64,000 bases of DNA from Prevotella sp. (GTDB lineage Bacteria; Bacteroidota; Bacteroidia; Bacteroidales; Bacteroidaceae), in the NCBI GenBank assembly GCA_024688365.1, contig JAILEG010000043.1:60694-124693 (forward strand). The letters are read 5' to 3'. The position numbers were made by a program, and so were the translations under genes. Each line of letters begins with the position of its first letter. Within the stretch, counting starts at the first letter, position 1. Below are positions 36,461-45,202 of this stretch, one piece after another. The notes under the pieces were generated by a model. The model worked only from the letters and a program-made list of their open reading frames with translations, had not been told where the DNA came from and did not search any database.

Positions 36461-36464
36461 CAAG

Positions 36465-36497
36465 AGAGGATTACCTTCCGGTAATCCTCTTTTTTGT
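36465..36497 (+). terminator. Intrinsic terminator after tRNA-Asn
   Basis: AGAGGATTACC (36465-36475) pairs perfectly with GGTAATCCTCT (36480-36490), followed by TTTTTTG. Confidence 0.92.
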
Positions 36498-36558
36498 CAT
36501 TATCCTTTTCCAAGTTCCAACGCAAGACAAGGTACATGCCAGATTCAGCTACGCTTTT

Positions 36559-36604
36559 GCAAAATGGGCGGTGACCCGCTACTGCTGTACCAGGTCACCG
36601 CCCA
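36559..36604 (-). terminator. Terminator of the lipocalin-like gene
   Basis: On the minus strand GTGGGCGGTGACC pairs with GGTCACCGCCCA across a 15-nt loop, followed by TTTTGC. It lies 20 nt after the stop codon at 36624. Confidence 0.85.
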
Positions 36605-36623
36605 CAATCGGCCAAGATGCTGC

Positions 36624-37247
36624 TTATTTGAAGACAACCTTCTTTCCACCCACGATGAACACACCGTGCCGCGGATTCTCAACCCGCTGCCCGCTGAGGT
36701 TGTACACAGCTGTGTCCTTTGCTGACGTCACTGCGCTCTCCACCTGTCCTATCCCCGTGGTGGCGGTCTTCTTGCCGACAAATGTCAAAGTCGCATCAAT
36801 ATACGGACTAAACACATTGTCGGCCTGTCTCATCCTGAAAAAGAGAACCAATGTCATTTCCCCACGCTTACCGTCAATATGTGACTGGTCGTTCTGGTCC
36901 CTATAGTAAATATAATAATTCGTTTTCTTGCTGTCACGTTCATAGACAGGTGAAGCCTCAACCCCTATGAACCATCCCCCGTGGTCAGGTGTCACATCTA
37001 CATCCGAGATGGTGATTTTCTCAAACTCGCTGTTTCCCAATTTATAGCCTCTTAAAATCAGCTTGTACTTATCCCGGTCTTCTTGCATGGCAAGTTCCAC
37101 ACTGACTTTTCTTGAGACACCAACTCCATTCGTGAACTGCGTGACTTCTCCCTGATAAGTTCCTATCAACTTCTCAACACCATTCTGCTGGGCAGAAACA
37201 GACAAGGTGAGAAACGCCATCAACATTAAAAAACAAATCTTCTTCAT
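36624..37247 (-). CDS. Secreted lipocalin/calycin-like protein with C-terminal tail
   Basis: A 207-residue protein from the Met at 37247, where the signal peptide MKKICFLMLMAFLTLSVSA-QQ begins. The frame stays open upstream to 37646 by chance and across repeats, so that longer start is rejected. The body (about residues 22-150) is beta-rich (KLIGTYQGEVTQFTNGVGVS) and resembles the Bacteroidales calycin-like family. A T-T-G-I linker and the tail VYNLSGQRV...HGVFIVGGKK end it, the same module found on several enzymes in this window. Function unknown. Confidence 0.8.
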   Translation of the reverse strand: MKKICFLMLMAFLTLSVSAQQNGVEKLIGTYQGEVTQFTNGVGVSRKVSVELAMQEDRDKYKLILRGYKLGNSEFEKITISDVDVTPDHGGWFIGVEASPVYERDSKKTNYYIYYRDQNDQSHIDGKRGEMTLVLFFRMRQADNVFSPYIDATLTFVGKKTATTGIGQVESAVTSAKDTAVYNLSGQRVENPRHGVFIVGGKKVVFK

Positions 37248-37250
37248 TTG

Positions 37251-37293
37251 GTTTGTGATTAAATAAATATTACAGTTTGTGATTAAATAAATT
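37251..37293 (+). repeat. Direct repeat GTTTGTGATTAAATAAAT
   Basis: Two identical 18-nt copies lie at 37251-37268 and about 37275-37292, between the lipocalin-like gene and its -7 box. They fall in its 5' leader. A binding site or simple duplication are both possible. Confidence 0.75.
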
Positions 37294-37339
37294 CGCTTCA
37301 TGACTCGCTGATTCACATCAGGAATCACAAATTGAGGCG

Positions 37340-37347
37340 CAAAGGTA
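37340..37347 (-). promoter_or_regulatory. -7 box of the lipocalin-like gene
   Basis: The minus strand reads TACCTTTG, 93 nt before the start codon. No clear -33 TTTG is present. Confidence 0.5.
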
Positions 37348-37435
37348 GCACATGGACCCGTTATCTTAATGGGCTGCCAACCAGTTATAACATTCATTAA
37401 CAGGATTAAACACATACAGAGAAGCATCTTTCTCG

Positions 37436-37640
37436 TACAATACTCCTCATGAAGTATTGAAATATTGCAGCTGAAGTACTCGGCTACTTCACCTAAAGTA
37501 CCAGACAGCCGGGGCACAAGACACTCAGATACCCCCACACCGAACACATCAGCACTTCTGCGCAAGTACTCAGCAAGCACATACCAGATGATTGAGGAGA
37601 ACATGCCCTGCTGAAGTCCAACGGTACTTGCTGCCACCTT
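37436..37640. repeat. Dispersed AAGTACT/AGTACTT repeat cluster
   Basis: TATTGCAGCTGAAGTACT (37463-37480) is followed by TACTTC and AAAGTACC motifs. GCAAGTACTCAGC (about 37562) and GGTACTTGCTGCC (about 37625) add an inverted pair. The same core occurs at 21492 and on the other strand at 58765. No gene is seen in 37348-37930. Confidence 0.65.
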
Positions 37641-37936
37641 TCTCACTAAGCGGCTGTCAACCGTGCAGACATCACCGACAGGTACCTCAGAACTGAAGAT
37701 TTATCCATTCAATACAGATTTAAAGGTTTACAATACAAACACAAAAGCAACGATTAATATAATAACACGCAATAAATATCAGTAAAACAGCAACATAAGA
37801 CAGCACTGATGCTTTAAAATGTTATAAATACGCATCATTACAATTGTTTACTCTTCAGCCATAACAAGAATACGCTGGCAAGCCCTTAAAAAAGTTAATA
37901 AAGCACAGGCGGCAACATTATTTGCACTATTTTAGT

Positions 37937-37944
37937 TATATTTG
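37937..37944 (+). promoter_or_regulatory. -7 box of the DUF6377-like regulator gene
   Basis: TATATTTG matches TAnnTTTG, 29 nt before the ATG at 37973. The -33 element is poor. Confidence 0.5.
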
Positions 37945-37972
37945 CATTTCCAAATATCAACATAAAAACAAG

Positions 37973-39571
37973 ATGAACTTAAACCGAATCTACTCCATAT
38001 TGCTTCTCCTTCTTATCACGTCATTGGCATCAGCGGCCAACGATGAGGCTGGACTCTGGCTTGACAGGCTTGACAAGAGCCTCGCCAACAAGGATAAGTA
38101 CGAGAACATCAAGAAAGAACACATCAACAGCCTGCGCAACCTGCTCAGCCAAAGCACCAGTAACGAGACAAAATTCGAGACCTGCCGACAGCTGTTTGAG
38201 GAATATAAGGTCTACCGCTATGATTCGGCCCTTGCCTATGCCAACCACGGCCTCAGCCTTGCCCAGAAGATGAAGGATGAGAACCACATAGCGCAGGCAC
38301 GCTGTGACGTGGCTTTCTGCCAGATCTCGGCAGGCATCATGTTTGAGGCCCACCGCCAGCTTGCCAGCATACGTCCGGCACAGCTCACCCAGCCTGTCAG
38401 GCGATATTACTATAGCGTATGGGCCAAATTCTGGCGGGAGAATGCCGACTTTGCCAGAGATGAGCCTTACTACAGCCAATACATCAAAATATCAAACACA
38501 TACATGGACTCCCTTCTGCAAACCACCAAGAGACACAGCTCACAGTGGTGGTCCTACCTGGGTTCGTCACAGATGAGGCAGAAGAGGTATGGGGAAGCCA
38601 TCCGGTCATTCAGCCACTCCCTGGAAGATCCCAAGATGGATGCGCATGAGCGCGCCATGCAGTATGCCGAGCTGGGCTGGGCCTACCGCCACATGGGCGA
38701 TGAGGGGAAAGCCGTCATCCAGTTTATCCGCTCCGCTATCTATGACAATGAGACCGCTACACGGGAGATCACTGCCCTCTATCTTGTAGCACAGCAGATT
38801 TACAAGGACGGGAGCTACGACCGCGCCAACCATTACGTCAGGCTGGCATTGGACGAGATAACCTTCTACAACACCCGGCAGCGGAAAATTGAGATTGGAG
38901 AGATTATCCCCATCATCGAGCAAGACCGATACAATGCCCTGCAAAGCCAGCGCAACTGGCTCATCGCTGCCGTAACACTGGCCGTCATACTGGCCCTGGT
39001 GACGCTCTTCGGATTCCTCTACATCCGCAAGCAGAACCGGAACTTGCTGGAGGCGAAGAAGACCATTGAGGGACATGCCGGCAAGCTCAGCAAGGCCAAC
39101 GAGCAGCTGAGGGAAGCGAATAAGATCAAGACGGAATACATCGGACGCTCCTTCTACGCCAATGCTGAGTTCATGGCAAAACTTGAACAGATCTTCCGGC
39201 GGATTGACCGGCGGATTGCCACCCGGCAATATGATGCCGTGCGGCAGGTGGTAAACCAAGAGGCACTGGAGGCTGAGCGCAACAACATGTACGCTGCCTT
39301 TGACGAGGCTTTCCTCAGACTCTACCCTGACTATGTGGAAAAATACAACAACCTCTTTGACGAAAAGGACCGGAAGATGCCAGACAAGGAACATGCCCTT
39401 ACCTCAGAGATGCGCATCTTCGCCCTCATCCGCCTGGGTGTGAGCGACAGTGAGCGCATCGCCAAGTTCCTCGACTACTCCGTCCACACGGTCAACACCT
39501 ATAAAACACGCATCAAGAACCGGTCAAGAATTGACAATGACCAGTTTGAGAAGCGGATTATGGAGATATGA
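37973..39571 (+). CDS. DUF6377-like membrane regulator (TPR, transmembrane, LuxR-type HTH)
   Basis: A 532-residue protein from the Met at 37973, after the -7 box. The signal peptide is followed by TPR-like helices (about residues 60-320, KRYGEAIRSFSHSLEDPKMD) and one transmembrane segment (WLIAAVTLAVILALVTLFGFLYI). A coiled coil then leads to a C-terminal domain (FFDEKDRKMPDKEHALTSEMRIFALIRLGVSDSERIA, cut here for length) with HTH KFLDYSVHTVNTYKTRIKNRS. Such proteins probably sense a periplasmic signal and bind DNA from the membrane. It faces the end of the ten-gene glycan locus across 124 nt and may control it. Confidence 0.85.
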   Translation: MNLNRIYSILLLLLITSLASAANDEAGLWLDRLDKSLANKDKYENIKKEHINSLRNLLSQSTSNETKFETCRQLFEEYKVYRYDSALAYANHGLSLAQKMKDENHIAQARCDVAFCQISAGIMFEAHRQLASIRPAQLTQPVRRYYYSVWAKFWRENADFARDEPYYSQYIKISNTYMDSLLQTTKRHSSQWWSYLGSSQMRQKRYGEAIRSFSHSLEDPKMDAHERAMQYAELGWAYRHMGDEGKAVIQFIRSAIYDNETATREITALYLVAQQIYKDGSYDRANHYVRLALDEITFYNTRQRKIEIGEIIPIIEQDRYNALQSQRNWLIAAVTLAVILALVTLFGFLYIRKQNRNLLEAKKTIEGHAGKLSKANEQLREANKIKTEYIGRSFYANAEFMAKLEQIFRRIDRRIATRQYDAVRQVVNQEALEAERNNMYAAFDEAFLRLYPDYVEKYNNLFDEKDRKMPDKEHALTSEMRIFALIRLGVSDSERIAKFLDYSVHTVNTYKTRIKNRSRIDNDQFEKRIMEI

Positions 39572-39695
39572 CCACGCTTGAACAAGACAGACCGCCATAT
39601 CTTGCCGATTGCCCATGATGAGTCAACACTTTATCAAGGCAACCGGCAAGAAACGGCGGCTACAGCATGAGAGACACCGGCACAGACTCCGCCCG

Positions 39696-42185
39696 TCAGC
39701 GGACTATCAGCTTACTGCCCTTCCGCACTATGATGCCACGCGCCTTTCCACTGACACGCTGTCCGGCGAGATTCCAGTAAACCGGACGGGCGTAGGATGA
39801 CTCTGGGGTCAGTTCACGGATGCCTGTCGTCACCCTGCCAACCGTCACAGTGGCTCCACTTGCAGCCGTGACCGAGGTGAGCTTGACGCGGAGCAAGTGC
39901 AGGCCGGCATCATAAGTCCAGTCAGCACCCTTCACTAATCGCACTCCGTCCGCTGAAACCGAACGGGGCTCTTCCTCTTCACCAAGAAACTCAATAACAT
40001 AGTCACGCTTGCCAGGCATGCCCGGGAAGGAACCCTCTGCCGGAGAGATGGTCAGGACAAGCTGGCTGTCGCTGCGCCGCTGCACGAAGGACGTGCGGGT
40101 GTATGCTCCCGTCTTATATCCCTCTGTATCGTTTTCATCCTCGTAAAGCTCACCTTTGCCTTCCTCCTCACCAGGAACAACCTTCAGCGTCAGCGTCTCA
40201 GGACGCTGCACGAGATTATAGACACCACTATACTGGGGGATGACAGCACCTGCCCGATAGAAATAAGGAATCTCCTCATCAGCATAACCATCAGCCACCT
40301 CCATGCCACCAGCCTGCAGGCGGTTACGGCATACATTGAACCATTGGCCCTTGGGCAGCCACGTCGAACGGTGTGCCAGCCCGTCATCCCCACCCGGTAC
40401 TGTCACCGGAGATACCAGAATGTCATTACCGAACATGTACTCATCCTCATGACGATAGGCATCTTCCTCCTCCGGACTGTCATAATAAAGCGGACGGCAG
40501 ATGGACACACCTGTATCATAAGCCTGCCGGGCTGCCGTGTAAATGTAAGGCATCATGGCATAACGCAGCCGCACGGCATCATTAAGCAGGCCGAAGTTGC
40601 TGTATTTCCAGATGCGCCGCTCTATGCTGCCGTCATTGGTGGCATGCGAACGGAATACTGGTGTGAATACGCCATACTGCATCCAGCGCAGATAAAGCTC
40701 CGGATCATTGGGATTATCAATGCTGCCCCCACGCTGATGCCCACCAAGGTCATGTCCCCAATAGCCAAAGCAGACGTTTGAGGCTGTGGAAGTAAAGTAG
40801 ACCTCAAAGCTGAGCGTGCTGTAGTCAATCACGGCATCACCCGAGAAACCGATTGGATAACGATGGCTCCCCAAACCACCCCAGCGATGGAAGATGACCG
40901 GACGACGGTCAGGACGGTGCAGGCGCATGTCATTATAGAACACATGGTTGCACCAGAAAGTCTCACTGAGCCCTAACTGGCGTGGGTTGACAAGATTCTG
41001 CTGCCAGTCAATCCACCAGAAGTCAACACCGTCACGCTCACGGTTGCGGATAATGTCCTTGAACATGGCTTTATAGAAGGTGGAGTCCTCCAAGTGCCAA
41101 GGCACTACCGTTGCATCAGCTCCCAAGCCCATGTCCTGCCGCAGCAGGGAGAAGTTCTCTTCATCACTGTCGACACCGTCAGCCGGATGAAGATTGAGCG
41201 AGACGTGAAGATTGCGGTTGTGCATCCAGTTGATGAGTGCAGGCGGATTAGTGATAATGCTCTTATCCCACGTCCAGCCTGTCCAGCCATCCGTGTGCCA
41301 GTCCTTATCAAAAATCATAACATCCATCGGAATCTGGTTCTGCTGTATCTCACTGACAAGATTCACATAGTCACGCTGAGTGTAACGCCAGTAGCGACTG
41401 TACCAATAACCAAGGACATAAAGGGGAGGCATGGGCTGGCGGCCGGCAATCTTCGTGTAGTCGGTCAGTGCCTGCTTATATTCATGCCCATATCCCATGA
41501 AATACCAGTCAACAGCCGCACGGTCAACTGGCTGGGCCACCCAGGGAATACCGTCTACAGCCTTGTCGAATACGAGGGTTGTGCTGCCATCACCACGCCT
41601 GGTGGCAGGCGACTCATCAATAACAGCCCATCCCGAACGGGAGAGGATGCCATTTTCCAGCTCTCTGCGCTTGGCATCTCCCAGGTTTCCGTCCAGCGTA
41701 CGGGTCGTTCCCTTGAGGTTCTGCGCATCTTCCTTGCCCGGATACCACTGCACCTGCTCACCATTCATACTGAACGTGATACTAAGAGCGGCTGAACTCT
41801 TCGATGTGGCTGACAAGGGAGCATTCTTACGATAGCGCAGTGTCAGGTCATGCGTCTTTATAACAAGGTAGCTGCCTTCCTCCTCAACGGTGAAGTCGGG
41901 CACCGGCAGCCGCCTGTTGATTACGGCAAAGGTGGCGCGGTCCTCAAAACGGGATGCGCTGCTGTACTGAATTCGGATCATACGGGAGGTAAGTACCGTG
42001 AAACGGGCACGCCCGGAGGTCACCACAGCCTCAGGGAAGGCTACAGGACTACTGTCGGGACTATCATATATCAGCGGAGAGGATGCGCCTTCGGCAGAGG
42101 CACGTAAGGCCAGGGAGGCTTCACCTGATAGCGGAACGATGCTGGCCAAAAGGGCCAGCATCGTCAAGAGTCTTGTTCTCATCAT
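39696..42185 (-). CDS. GH31 alpha-glucosidase-like enzyme with C-terminal tail (paralog 1)
   Basis: An 829-residue exported GH31 enzyme. The beta-sandwich (about residues 55-240) precedes the barrel. The nucleophile is Asp393 in FWWIDWQQN and the acid/base is Asp450 in GFSGD. GYWGHDLGGHQ and RSHATN are also family blocks. It shares most of its length with the GH31 at 47962, but has ~25 extra N-terminal residues and a C-terminal module (T-T-G-I linker, then YWNLAGQRV..RGIIV). GH31 members act on alpha-glucosides, xylosides or galactosaminides; specificity is not readable. Its ATG follows the stop of the upstream gene directly (TAAATG). Confidence 0.9.
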   Translation of the reverse strand: MMRTRLLTMLALLASIVPLSGEASLALRASAEGASSPLIYDSPDSSPVAFPEAVVTSGRARFTVLTSRMIRIQYSSASRFEDRATFAVINRRLPVPDFTVEEEGSYLVIKTHDLTLRYRKNAPLSATSKSSAALSITFSMNGEQVQWYPGKEDAQNLKGTTRTLDGNLGDAKRRELENGILSRSGWAVIDESPATRRGDGSTTLVFDKAVDGIPWVAQPVDRAAVDWYFMGYGHEYKQALTDYTKIAGRQPMPPLYVLGYWYSRYWRYTQRDYVNLVSEIQQNQIPMDVMIFDKDWHTDGWTGWTWDKSIITNPPALINWMHNRNLHVSLNLHPADGVDSDEENFSLLRQDMGLGADATVVPWHLEDSTFYKAMFKDIIRNRERDGVDFWWIDWQQNLVNPRQLGLSETFWCNHVFYNDMRLHRPDRRPVIFHRWGGLGSHRYPIGFSGDAVIDYSTLSFEVYFTSTASNVCFGYWGHDLGGHQRGGSIDNPNDPELYLRWMQYGVFTPVFRSHATNDGSIERRIWKYSNFGLLNDAVRLRYAMMPYIYTAARQAYDTGVSICRPLYYDSPEEEDAYRHEDEYMFGNDILVSPVTVPGGDDGLAHRSTWLPKGQWFNVCRNRLQAGGMEVADGYADEEIPYFYRAGAVIPQYSGVYNLVQRPETLTLKVVPGEEEGKGELYEDENDTEGYKTGAYTRTSFVQRRSDSQLVLTISPAEGSFPGMPGKRDYVIEFLGEEEEPRSVSADGVRLVKGADWTYDAGLHLLRVKLTSVTAASGATVTVGRVTTGIRELTPESSYARPVYWNLAGQRVSGKARGIIVRKGSKLIVR

Positions 42186-45146
42186 TTACTTTACCAATAC
42201 CTTGCGCACTTTTCCATCCTGCGTTCTGACAATATTGATGCCACGCCGCAGCTGGCTTGTCTTGGAGCCTGAGAGCGTATAGATACCTGCTGCATGAGCT
42301 GACACCTCCGGTGTGACGTATTCTATGCCTGTGCTTGCCGCCTCATTGACATATTTGCTACCTTCCTTGGAGATTGTCTTGTGAGTTGGGTCAAGTACCG
42401 GATGCATGTCTTCATCGAGTGTCTGGAAGAAGTTGCGCCCCTTGTCGGCTGATCCGTTCAGCAGATAGCAAAGCTCTCCGTTCCTCACTTGTTCTGCAGT
42501 GACGGTAGTAGCCTGACTGCCATTGGTCTCAAAGCAGTTTGTCATCGTTATCCTGCCATCCTGGACACGTGCGAAGGTGTTGTTTCCGTCAACACCGCTC
42601 ACCGTCACGTCGCCTGCATTGTAGACATTCTTGAGAACCGCATTGCGTGAGAGCCAGCCGCTGATGGCTGCACTCTCCTTGGCACCGGTGACTGTTCCCG
42701 TGTTGTAGACATTGGTCAGGTGGATAAGACAGCCTTCTGCCACACCGATGATACCGGCCGCATTAGGTCCCTCTGCCGTGACAGAAGCCTCATTGCCTAC
42801 ATTCTCCAGCTCAACAAGCCCGCCATTATTGACAACGACTCCGATGATACCAGCCGTCCAGCCTTTCTCACCATAGACATCGCAAGAAGCGTCAACTGTC
42901 AGGTTCTTGACTTTCGTACCGCCAGTAACGAAGCCAAAGAAGCCCGCATTGCCTTCAGAAGCCTCTATAGACATATTCCTGACACGATGGTTCTTGCCAT
43001 CAAAAATACCCTTGAAAGGATAGTCGCGCGTGCCCAGTCCAACATAGCCAGCCACCCCGCTCATGTCAATGTCATTCTTCAACTCTACCGTCACTCCCTC
43101 AGGAACCACACCGATGGCGAGGTCATTCTGCAGACTGAGAAGCTGTGCGCCCGTGCTGATGACACGATTGCCACAAACCGTACACTCACCATTCTCATTC
43201 AGCTGATGCTCATCAACAGCAGCCAGCCCGTCCTCATTGGAATAAGTGGTCTCAGAAGTCACCTTACCAGCACAATTCAGGTGCCCGGCAAGATAAACAG
43301 TTTCAGAAGTGGCAAACGGAACAGGGAACCTGTCAGTGCCAAGCGTCTCAAACCAAAGGTCACCACCTGATACCGAGCCATTCAGCAGATAGCACAGCGC
43401 ACCATCGGCCAGGCTCTTTCCGTCAGCGATGACTGTCGCACGGCTGTCAGCTCCCGGGTCTTGGTTCTCAAAGCTGTTATCCATTGGGATATAGTAACAG
43501 TTGTCCATCACAACCGCCTTACGGTTCATGAAGGCACCCTTCGCAATGTTCATCTTGGCTGCCACAAAAGAATTCTGCATCAAGATTTCCTCACCAGCAT
43601 GGGTGTAGCCTATCAAGCCGGCTGAGCCTTCAGAAGCAGGAGCGTCAATAGAACCCACAAAAGCTACATTCCGCAGCTGCAATGCGCCAGCCGAATTGGA
43701 GGCAATTCCTCCCATCGTGGCATCACCAGCAGCCGTACTCTTGATGTTGACCGCACTGACAACATTCTCAAGCAAGCCTCCATTGACCGACACGCTGAAG
43801 ATACCGCCAGCAAAACCGCCAGTGGTCTCTATGCTGCCGTCAACCAGAAGATTCCGGATAGTGGCAGCGTCCAGATAGCCAAAGAGGGCCGTATTGTCAG
43901 TTGTGGTCTTGAAGGCTATGCTTATCTTATGCTGTTGGCCATCAAACGTTCCGTGGAAAGAGTTGGCCCTGTCAGCAGCTATGCTCACATTCTTGGCCGT
44001 ATAGTCAATATCAGCGGTCAGACGGCCATTGACCGTGTTGTCACCCTTGTTCACCTTCGCGGCAAACCAGGCCAGCTCGGCTGGTGTACCAATCTCATAA
44101 TAACCGTCGGCAGCAGCAGTCATGAAATGTTCATCCAGCGTACCACAGACAGAGCAGATGCCATCAACAAACTGATGCGGGTCACGTAATGAGGCATTCG
44201 TGTTGCCATAGACGACACTTGTACCCTGCTTGGCTGTACCGTCACAGTTCAACTGGCCATTGGCATAGACCGTAGGATGGCTGCTGAAAGGCACGGGGTG
44301 AGCGTCAGAGGAGCTTTCACTGAGGTCCTGGAACCACACGGGGCTATCACTTTGGTTGCCATTCAGCAAATAGGCGAAGGCTCCACTATACAGGTCCTCC
44401 TCTTCTATCATCTTGCCTTGCATGGCTTTCTTGTCATATACGGCACCTTTGATGGTTGCCCCGTTGCGGTAAAGCGAGTTGTTGCCATCCTGGCCGACAA
44501 TATCAGCATAACTGTAGCTGTCCTGAATGACCGAGCCACCGCCTAACCATCCGCAGAAAGAGGCACTCTCATAGCCTCCATTGACCATGCCCGTGTTGAA
44601 ACAGTGGATAATATTGATGGCACAGCTGCCTCCCATGCTCACGCCTACCAAGCCAGCCGCATTGGCCGCAGAAGCCGATACACTGGCCTCATTGCCGACA
44701 TTCTCAAGGGTTATGCTGCCCCCACCTTCCGTACTGCCGACAATGCCGCCGACAAAGGAGTGGCCGGTGATGCTGCTGCCCTCGTCCAGGATGAGGTTCT
44801 TAATAGTAGCACCATCTGACACTACACCGAACAAGCCTACCTTGTCAGCATCAGGTGTGTTCACGGTAAGATTACGGATATAGTGCTGCTGTCCATCAAA
44901 TGTACCAGAATACGTACTGGTCATACTGCCAATAGGCGTATAGCCTACACCTGACATATCAATATCGGACGTAAGTACCGCCGCTGCCCTGCCATTGCCA
45001 CTGGCTACAATATTCGTGGAGAACTCTACAAGATCCTGCGGCGTGCCAATCTGGTAGACACCGTCTTTTTCGCTGATGGCGAAGACCGTACCTGCCGTCC
45101 AGCTTAACAGACCTGTCATGAACAGAAGTAATGATTTCTTTTTCAT
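42186..45146 (-). CDS. Secreted GLUG-repeat protein with three homologous blocks
   Basis: A 986-residue exported protein built of three related blocks (about residues 26-340, 345-670 and 680-940). Each starts with an IGTPQDLVEF-type segment and a LTSDIDMSG-type segment. GLUG-type motifs follow (GTFDGQQHYIRNLTV, GFFGFVTGGTKVKNL) and each block ends in LCYLLNG. Blocks 1 and 2 end in a D/N-G-x-C-x-V-C-G segment that could bind a metal. The last 45 residues carry a T-G-I linker and an IYTLSG..RRGINI tail. GLUG proteins are often surface adhesins or carbohydrate binders. Its place inside the locus suggests substrate capture. Confidence 0.8.
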   Translation of the reverse strand: MKKKSLLLFMTGLLSWTAGTVFAISEKDGVYQIGTPQDLVEFSTNIVASGNGRAAAVLTSDIDMSGVGYTPIGSMTSTYSGTFDGQQHYIRNLTVNTPDADKVGLFGVVSDGATIKNLILDEGSSITGHSFVGGIVGSTEGGGSITLENVGNEASVSASAANAAGLVGVSMGGSCAINIIHCFNTGMVNGGYESASFCGWLGGGSVIQDSYSYADIVGQDGNNSLYRNGATIKGAVYDKKAMQGKMIEEEDLYSGAFAYLLNGNQSDSPVWFQDLSESSSDAHPVPFSSHPTVYANGQLNCDGTAKQGTSVVYGNTNASLRDPHQFVDGICSVCGTLDEHFMTAAADGYYEIGTPAELAWFAAKVNKGDNTVNGRLTADIDYTAKNVSIAADRANSFHGTFDGQQHKISIAFKTTTDNTALFGYLDAATIRNLLVDGSIETTGGFAGGIFSVSVNGGLLENVVSAVNIKSTAAGDATMGGIASNSAGALQLRNVAFVGSIDAPASEGSAGLIGYTHAGEEILMQNSFVAAKMNIAKGAFMNRKAVVMDNCYYIPMDNSFENQDPGADSRATVIADGKSLADGALCYLLNGSVSGGDLWFETLGTDRFPVPFATSETVYLAGHLNCAGKVTSETTYSNEDGLAAVDEHQLNENGECTVCGNRVISTGAQLLSLQNDLAIGVVPEGVTVELKNDIDMSGVAGYVGLGTRDYPFKGIFDGKNHRVRNMSIEASEGNAGFFGFVTGGTKVKNLTVDASCDVYGEKGWTAGIIGVVVNNGGLVELENVGNEASVTAEGPNAAGIIGVAEGCLIHLTNVYNTGTVTGAKESAAISGWLSRNAVLKNVYNAGDVTVSGVDGNNTFARVQDGRITMTNCFETNGSQATTVTAEQVRNGELCYLLNGSADKGRNFFQTLDEDMHPVLDPTHKTISKEGSKYVNEAASTGIEYVTPEVSAHAAGIYTLSGSKTSQLRRGINIVRTQDGKVRKVLVK

Positions 45147-45202
45147 GTGATGAATGTTTTAAAGTTAATAGAATAACACTTTTATGTTTTAGTTTATCTC
45201 AA

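Noticed and set aside
37248..37646. N-terminal extension of the lipocalin-like protein by 133 residues
   Set aside because: It crosses the predicted promoter and the AAGTACT repeats, and would bury the signal peptide that begins at 37247.
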